Source of the DNA: Candidatus Rifleibacteriota bacterium
Lineage (GTDB): Bacteria > Riflebacteria > Ozemobacteria > Ozemobacterales > Ozemobacteraceae
NCBI GenBank assembly: GCA_029560455.1
Contig: JAKQKW010000334.1
Location: 1 to 22,839 of the forward strand
DNA length: 22,839 nucleotides
Direction: 5' to 3'
Shown here: in pieces, positions 8,501-17,500 of the stretch
How the letters are laid out: the number at the start of each line of letters is the position of its first letter
Numbering within the stretch: the stretch's first letter is position 1
Translations under genes and position numbers: made by a program
The notes under the pieces: generated by a model
Told to the model about the DNA's origin: nothing
Seen by the model: the letters and a program-made list of their open reading frames with translations, nothing else
The model's database searches: none

Positions 8501-11500
8501 CGGTGAGATATATTTTACCTCCCTGAGGCGATATATCTTCAAGCATCACGCTTCTGGTCTGCGGGTTGTAATATGCCTGAATTTCGTAATACCAGTTGCC
8601 ACTTGCATCTTTTTTAACACCGGCGGTATTGAGTTTGTAAGCGGTCAGCATTTCTGGAGTGATTTCCTGGCCCTGGTAACTTGAATTGTAAACGTCGATA
8701 AGCGAATTAATGGCGGTACCCGAATTCAGATTTACTTTGTAATCGCTGTAACCACTCTGAATCAGACCGTTGACATTTATGTCGGAGGCATTCAGATAGA
8801 TTGCTCCCCCGGTGATCCAGGTTCCGGTCTGTTTGTCAGGATCAATAACGCCGGGGGTGTGCGGAAACCTGGTAACCGTCTGATTTGTTGTGGTGTTTTG
8901 ATTGGTCGCAATAGTGTCTGCATACGAATTGGTGAGGTTTTTGTAAATATCTTCAGGATTGCCGCCAATGTTGACGATTCCCTCGCTGAAGCCCTGGGTG
9001 ATGGCTCCTTTGGGTGCGAGCAGCTCGACTTCGAGGGCATTGATGGTAGCGCCAGTATCTGCCGTTCGTCCCTGCATGACGATATCACCGGCGCTGTTGC
9101 TTATCTGTACTTTGCCGTAGGCATTGCTGATATTACCGTTCAATTCGAGGTTGGTTATCGGTGTTACGCTGGTCGTTTCACCATCAATGATGGCATTCAG
9201 CGTTCCGCTCCAGTTTTCTTTCAGGGAAATCAGGGCGGGGGCGTCGTTGAGGGTGATCGTGGAGAGTGAAGAGAGTCTGCTTTTAGCGTTGCTGCCGAGC
9301 GAAGCAGAATTATAGATCAGTCTGCCGCCGCCCTCGACGATCGTTATGTCGCCGGCTTTCATGTAAAGGTTACTGTTGTTGTTTACTATGATCTGCGGCG
9401 CGCCATTCGCCGTGATTTTACCGTTGCCGGCAACACTGCCACTGTTAATGATGACATCGCCGCCGGTGCACAGCATGTCGGGAAGTGCTATATACTGAAC
9501 GAGCAGTCCTCCGACCAGCTGGCCGGTATTCGGGTCATAGAGACCGTATTTTTTCATCTCATCGAGAAGTCTGTTTTTGTCGGCACTGTAGCCATCGGCA
9601 GCCGGGGTGCCCGTGTATTCCAGAATCAGCTCACAGACCTTTAAATAACGTTCGAACAGCTCGTTGGCGTAGTCCATGACGCCTGTGGTTACCCCGGCCG
9701 CATATTCCGCTTTGGTTGAAGTGATTTCGGGCGTCGTCACCGAGTTGCTGATTTCGCCGAAGATATCTATGGTGCCGCCGATTGTCAGCTCGACCTTGTT
9801 TTCTTTGCCCGCAAGCAGGTTACCGCCGATGGTGACTTTGTTCTCGCCGCTCAGACTGTTGATGCGTTCGCCTGATGCGGTGCTTGAGTATCCCCCGGTG
9901 CTGCTCCCAGAGTGCCATGTGTATTCACTGGCGGCCTCCAGCATTACGATATTGCCGGTGTCTGAATTGAGGTTGATGTGGCGGAGCGCCTCGATATCGG
10001 CATTGCTGTAGATGTTGATTGTGTTGTTCTGGGTCGTATCACTTTTGAGCTCCGCTTTGGCCACAGCAACGGTCGATTTGTTGTATGAATCGGCGGTAGC
10101 GGTAAGATCGTATTTTGCTGTCTCGCCGTCGGCGCTGGCGTCGGTATAGATATTTACGTCATTGGCACTGCTGATATCGCCGTAGATATCAACCGTATTG
10201 TTTCTGGTGATATCAGATGTGGTTTTGGCTTTTGATACGCCGCCGAAGCCGCCCTGCATATCGGCATCGGCTGTCAGAACTGCAACCAGATCGTCAGAAG
10301 CCGCAAGTTTTACGTTTTGGCCAGGTTTGTTGGTTTTTACAAGCGAACTGTTGTCGATTAGAACCCTGTCTTTGATATTGATGGTATTCTGGCTGAAAGC
10401 CAGAGGGTTAGCTACGACACCGGCGCCCTGGGTGAGCGCCTTGTTGTTGATGTTGGCGCGGGTGAGGGCTTTACCCGCGATTTCACCACCATCGCTCAGT
10501 AGTTTAACACTCTTGCCGACTTGCGCTTCAGTTGTTGAGGTAATATTGGCGATTCCCCAGGCGCCATTGACGACGATGCCGCCATACCCTCCGCCTGATG
10601 CGGAATTGGCACCATCCTGGTTGCAGACTGTGTTATTAATGGCTGTGAATGTGATGTCGTCTCCGGCTGTAACTGCAGTGTTGTCGGCAAACGAAGACTT
10701 TGTCGTCGCCGTAATGGTATTTTCGGCTTTGGTGCCACTGTAGCCGATCAGTGCTGCCTGTAGAGAGTCGGCGACGATTTTGACAACGTTCTGTTGCCAG
10801 GCAAGCAGATTCAGAGTTTCCCTGATCTTCCATTTGCCGTTGATTGCGGCATTTACCGTGCCTGTTATATTGTTGATCGCATAGGCGGCGAGGCCATCTA
10901 CCGATATCAGACCACCGCCTTTGCCATCTGCCTTGATCTCATGATTCGAAGTGTTTTGCGCCTGGACGTCAATTTTTCGGATCGCTTTTTCAACGTCGCT
11001 GCCATCCAGTGAAACATTTGTTGAACTGTTTGATTCAGCTTTTGCCTTGTTGTTGCCCGAGGCAACCAGGCCACTGACGGTCAGCCCTCTGGTTTCAACT
11101 TTCTGCTTAACTTTGTTTAAACCCTGCAGACTAAGTAAGGTGTCGGGGTTTGAGTAGGTGGCGTCGCCGATCAGAACATTTACGGTTGAATTGTTTTGAG
11201 CATTGCTTTCGTTATAGCCGAAGGTAGCGGCAAATCCACCGCTCAGTCCTTCGGCGAGGAGATTGCTCGTGCCCTGGTTTGTGGCATTGAAGGTTATTTC
11301 GGGAGATTCGAAAGCGGGGGTATTTATGACCCTGGTTTCAGTAACGCCTGAAATGGTTGCTTCGGCAACCGAGACACCAGCTGATACGAGACCGCTGATT
11401 GCGGCACTTTTGGCTTCTGAAACAATAACGGGTTCACTGACGGCAGAAAGGCCTATTTTCCCCTTACCGGCGCGATAGGTTCCGCCACTTGCGGTAAGCG

Positions 11501-14500
11501 TCGCGCCGCCGCTGTCGTTGACTGTCGATACAATACCGTTTCCGGCCGCAAAAATGCCGACGGCGCCGCCGATGGTTTTCGCCGTAAGATTGTTGCTCTT
11601 TTCGGCTTTGGCGGTAAAATTGCGCGACGAATGATTGTTGTTGGTCAGCTTCACATTGACAGAAGAATTATTGTCTATCTGAGTTGCCAGCACACCCGCC
11701 GCGTATTTGCCACCGACTGTGAGCCCGTATGACTCGGCGTTAGCCGAAGCATTGTCGATGGCATTTACCGCCAGATCACCATCACATCTTTGTACACCCG
11801 ACGAAAGATTGGCATTTACGACACCGCTGATGCCGACTCGGCCATAAGCGGCGGTTCCAGCTCCGACGATTCCGACGGTGCCCTGATACATTCTGAGATT
11901 TGTATTGCCGGTGCTGAGAGCTTCTATCTGGCCGGAATTACCCGAATAGAGATAGGCACTTCTGACGTCGGCTGCGACATTTCGGTGCAGGTCAATAAAG
12001 CTGGCTGAGCCGCCGGCCGACAGGGCTCCAACAGCTGCACCACCGCCAATTACATCGATGTTTGTGGTTTCTCTGGCTTTTACGTTGACAACACCTGTGC
12101 CGACCGCAGGTTTGCAATCAAGTTTCGGAAAATTGCTTCCGTTTTTGACCACCTTGACCGAGGTTTCAGACTTCGCGGCTGTTGATGAAGAGTATTTACC
12201 GGGTTTTGCGTTCAGCGAGTTTTTTTCGGCATCGGTAAGGGTGTCGTTGGTTGCGTTGATATTTCCGAAGCTGTTGTTCTCGGCCGCCGTCACGGTATTT
12301 CTTACATTCGTGGCGCCGTCTTCAGAACCAGTTGTCAGCAGTTTGCCGGCCGAAATATAAACCACATTACCGGTGAATGCACCGGCGCCACCCGCAGCCG
12401 TGCCGACCAGCTGCGTCAGGTTACGGGTTGTGTCGGCAGTAATATTCATATTGTCGCGTGCATAAAGAATGCTGCTGTCAATAACCGCCCTGCTTTTGCC
12501 ATCGAGTGTGTTTACAGCTATCGAGGCTCCGGCTCCCACAGCTCCGACGGCGACTGTGCCGAGATTGGCATCGATGTTGAGTTTGTCGTCGGCCTTGACC
12601 GTCACATCGGTTGCCCGATTGGTCATGGTCGTGTTTTTAACATGAGCAAGAACATCGCTTTCGATTAGATTGACCGCCAGATTGCCGCTGCCCGTGACTA
12701 CCAGACTGCCTCCGACGGCGGCGCCAACAGTGTTTAAAGTCGTGTCGTTCAGAGCCTGCACTTCGAATTTGCCAGAGCCGTTGCTCTGCATGATGATATT
12801 GCTGCCGGTTATTTCGGCTTTGACCAGGTCTTTTACCGAGTTCACCCCCAGCGATCCGCCGAGACTTCCGTAAAGGCTGGCTGAAACCGCTCCGGCGGCA
12901 ATCGATGTTTTGGCTTTGTGAGTGGCATTTACTACCAGGCTTTTCAGCGTGATGTTAGCGTTGTTCACAATCGCTTCGGTATTGCTCTGCATGATGTTGG
13001 TGGCGAGTGTTCCGGCAATGGCGTTGCCTCCGGCGCCGACGGCAAGGCCTGCATCAACGGCCGAAATACCGAGTTTTGCGTCAGCCTTGACCGAAACATT
13101 TCTGGCAGTCGAACTGGAAGTTGCGTCTGAGACTATACCATCAAGTTTTGCCGATGTGGTGCGATTGACCATGCCCGTATCAGCGGCAATGCCGACGCCG
13201 GTGCCACCGAGGCCGGCTGAACCAACAAATCCTGAAAGATTGCTGTAATCACCTGCGTTGACGCTGACGTCTCCGGTGGCGCCGTTGTTTATTCTGGTAT
13301 TTGAAATTCTGGCACCGGTAGTGCCTGAAATACGACTGACATTGACGGTGCCCGCGATACCACCGCCGCCGGCAGCAGCGTTTGCCACGAAAGATTTGAG
13401 TGTGTGAGTTGCCGAGCTGTCGACGACCAGACCGGTTTTTGTCGAAGAAATACGACTTTTTTCGAGCGTGTATTGAGCGTTTACAGTTGTATCATCGATA
13501 AAAGCATCGTTCATTGCGGTGTCGGAAATCTCGTTTTTGAGAGATATCCCGGCGTTTTTTCCCATTGCTTTGACCGTTGAGTTTTCTATGCAGGCATTGG
13601 TGTCGCCCTGAATGTCATTGACGCTGAGGCCGGCACCGACGCCGACCAGGCCGCCGCTCACGATTCCGGCATAGTTGAGCAGGGTTTCGTCGCTTTGTGC
13701 AACAACCCCGATATTGTCTTCGGCGGTAACAGAAGTGTTTCCTTTGATCAAGGCATTGACGGCGTTATTGATGATGTTGACCGCTACAGAGCCTGAAACT
13801 CCGGCATAAGCGCCGCCGGCTCCGGCAACCCCGAAGGCCCTGATAGTCTGGCTGCCTTTGGCTCTAACTTCGAGATCTTTTACATTAAGTGTGGTGCCGC
13901 TAACCGATGAGCTGATCGTGTCGCTCAGGCGGTTGACGACGACACCGGCTCCGACGCCGGCTACGCCGACGCCCACCGCTGCAACAGTGGCATTGCTGTT
14001 GATTTCGCCGGTGCTTTCGGCCAGAATGTCGACGAACGAATCGGTTTTGCTTGCGCTGACATTATCCATCCCTGCTGCGACCGTGCGGCTGATTTCACCG
14101 GTCGTCGCAGCGCCCTGAACGGCAACCTCGCCCGAACCGCCACATCCGGAAGCCATCGTCCAGATGTCGGCGTCATTTACGCCTTTTATCAGCACGTTTT
14201 TCGCATCAACAGCAATGTTGTTCATATGAGCGCCGGTTTTGCCGGTTATTTCATTATAAGCGACGGCGCCACCGACCGCGGCCTGACCGCCGAATGCAAA
14301 CGACCCGGAGATTGCCTTGATGCTCGATTTTTCCTCGGCGGCTGCTGAAACATTCTCAAAGCCGCTTACATGGCTGTCGGAAACGGTTTTTACGATGCCT
14401 GTGGCATCCGTATACACGCTATCAACGATGGCGATGGCGTCACTGTCGATTCTGTTGATCGCGACGGCACCGCCGATGCCGGCCACATTACTTACCGGAA

Positions 14501-17500
14501 CAGTCAGCGCCAGATTCAGAATTTCACCGTTGTTGGCCGCATTGACCAGAAACTGTGACCCCGCAACTGAGTAACCCGGTCCGTTAACCTTTGCTCCGAG
14601 GCTGAAAGCGTTCGATTTTGAGGTCAGCTTGTTGTAGGTGAAGGCGAGGCCGGCGGCAGCCCCTTTTCCGGCAGTAACCTGCCCGGCAATGCCGATCAGT
14701 CTTGAATCATTGGCGGCCCTGCTGAGACAGTTGCCGGCGGTTATCACAGAGTTAACCGTTCCTGAATTGACCTCTGAATCTATATCGTTCCAGACGACCG
14801 AACCGCCGCCGGCGCCACTTTTTGTGCTGGCGGCAACCCCGCCGGCGGCACTGATCATAAAGGTGTCGGTGCGGGCATTGGTTTCGACGGTGCCGGCGTC
14901 GGTGCTGATGGTGCTGTTGTCGATTCTGGCGGTGAAATTATTGTCGACATCGTTGATTGACACGGCGGCACCGACAGCCGTATCGGCGACGCTGATTGCC
15001 ATAGCCCCAGAAACGATCAGTGATCCCTTTTTAATCTGGTCTTTAAGTGGTGTTGCAAGGCTGCCATCGGCCTCATTCGAGGCGTCAATATCGTAATAAT
15101 CACCGCCATCGGCTGAGATGAACGAGCTTACCCCTGAATCGGCTCGATTCAGCATCTGACTGAAGCCGGTGATATTTTCACCTGTAAAGTAATCCTGTGC
15201 GTTGACCGCCACTTTGCCGGCAGCATTGATGCTTGCCCCCTCGATCTTTGACGTGAGATTATTGTCGGTGTCGTTGTAGATCATCGCTCCCATAATGGAA
15301 GTGGTGTTGCTTGTTCCGAAGACAACACCGGCTGTGATGGCTCCGTTAATCTGAGCGATTGCCTGCAGTGCTGCAATACTGACATTATTCACCTGATTGA
15401 ATGTGCCCCCGGAAATTTTTGCCGCCACATTGTTGTTTATGTTTGAAACATTCACCGCCGCGCCGAACGCACCGCGCTGCTGGCCGGCCGTGACCTGCAC
15501 CCCGCCGGTGATCTGCATGTCGCTTTCGTAGGCGGAGACATTGATGTCGGTTTTCAGCGTGCTTGCGCCGGTGACGTTGGTGCCGTTGAGTTCGGCATTG
15601 ACAGTATTATCTATCTGATTGAGAGAAACAGAGCCACCCATAGTGAAGGCACCGGCGGCGTTGCCCGAATTTTTTGAAACCTGCAGGCCAAGACCTGCTG
15701 CGATATTCATTCCACCGTTTACGGCAAAAACATTGAGTTCGTCGGCGCTGGCTATATTGCTGTTTTTGATGATTGCCTCTGTTTTGTTCTTCAGCATGTT
15801 GAGGCCCACTGCACCGGCAATGCCGACACTCTTGCCTGATGTGTCTTTTTTGGCCGTCTGAAACATTACGCCGGCGGTGCCGGCAAAAGCCATGACATCG
15901 GTATTGTTGACAGCGACCGCATTGAGGTTTGCCCCGGCGGTACCGCCCAGATCAATGATCATGCCACTGATATCAACCCTCGTGTTTGTTTCGATAAAAT
16001 TAAGCCCGCCACTGCCGGCGACCGAAAGACTGATGCTCGGGTTTGTGTGGCTGCCGGAACTGCTGGTTTTGGTTTTGGTCGACAGTTCGGAAGTAATGTT
16101 CGAAAATTTACCGGCAACTGAATTGATGGTATCGGTCAATTTGCTTTCGGCTTCGGTAGCTTTTCCGGTAATTTTGCTGGTAATGCCCGGGTCGCCGCTG
16201 TCGTCATTTTTGGTGATTCCGCCGGCAACTCCGGCAACGATGAAACCGCCTTTACTCTTCGCCTGGGCATCGACCTGACCGGTAGCGGCAATTTTCGCGC
16301 CGGTTCTGTTTCTGGTGCTGTCAGTAGTTGTATTTTGGTCGGTTCCGGTTTTCCTGTCGAGGTAATCCTGATATTTTGAGTCGATATCACCGATCAATAC
16401 GATGCTGTCTTTGACGAAATCGTTGATGGCAAACCCTGCTGCGACCCCGACCGAGCTCGAGATCATCACCGAACCGGCAAAATTGATGATTCTGGTGTTG
16501 TTTAAAGCATTGAATTTGAGGTTTCTGACCGAAGAGATATCGGCTTCGTCGTCGAGATAGATAGAAGCGTCATTGGTGCCGGTCAGGTGAGTAAACATGC
16601 CCTGAATGCCGGCCCCGGCCATAGCTGCCGAAAAACCGCCGGCAATAGCCTTCACATCGTTGGTGGCGGAAATGGCAACGTCTTTGCCACCGCCGTTAAG
16701 ATTAACACCTTCCGGTATCATCACTTTTGCGGATGTGTTGAAATCCTGCGAGAAATATGTTCCGCCCATGGCTTTCGAACCCGAGCTTGGAATGAGATAT
16801 CCGGCTCCGCTGATCATGTCTGTGTCTGTTTTTGCTGAAACTTTCACAGCGTCTGAAACCGAGGCCGCTGGGTTCACCGACTTGACCGTAACATTCCGAC
16901 CGATAAGAACATCGCTGTTGACGTTGAAATCGGTCAGCCCGACCGCGCCGGCAAAGCCGATGTCGGTGGTGTTTTCTTCGTTGGCGCCTTTAACGGCACT
17001 GGAAACGGCGGTATTGAGAAAGTTATTGTAGCTGGAAAAGTCGATGGCAGAAGTGACGGTTTTCGCTGCAACGGCCACGACGAGATTTTCCCCTGAAATA
17101 AGGTTGCTCAGGGCATTGCTCATTGTCGTCAGCGAAGTGAGGGCATCGATGAAAAAGCTGATGTTGTCGGCCTTACTCAAATCTTCGGCACCGAGCCCGG
17201 AAAACTTGTTTTTTATTGTCTGGTAAGCTGTTTCAACCGAATTGATCATGGCGAGCTGGGTAGAGTCGGAAACGGCGACCTTGAGGGTTGCAATCGCATC
17301 CTCGATGGCGGCGATCATGCGGTTAACACGGTTATACTCAATTTTGGCCTCGCTGCCGATATCGACCGTTTTGGCTGTCAGAACGGTTTTATTGCCGTTG
17401 ATTGCATCGTAAGAGGCATCGGCAATCTGTAAGGTTGAGTTCTGTGAAATATCTGAATAGACAATTCCGGCACTGACAGAGGCTTTTGTGCCGTCGGCTG

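Noticed and set aside
10198..10743. 181-residue + strand open frame inside tpsA
   Set aside because: Same antisense effect of repeat codons; no family pattern and it lies fully within the tpsA frame.
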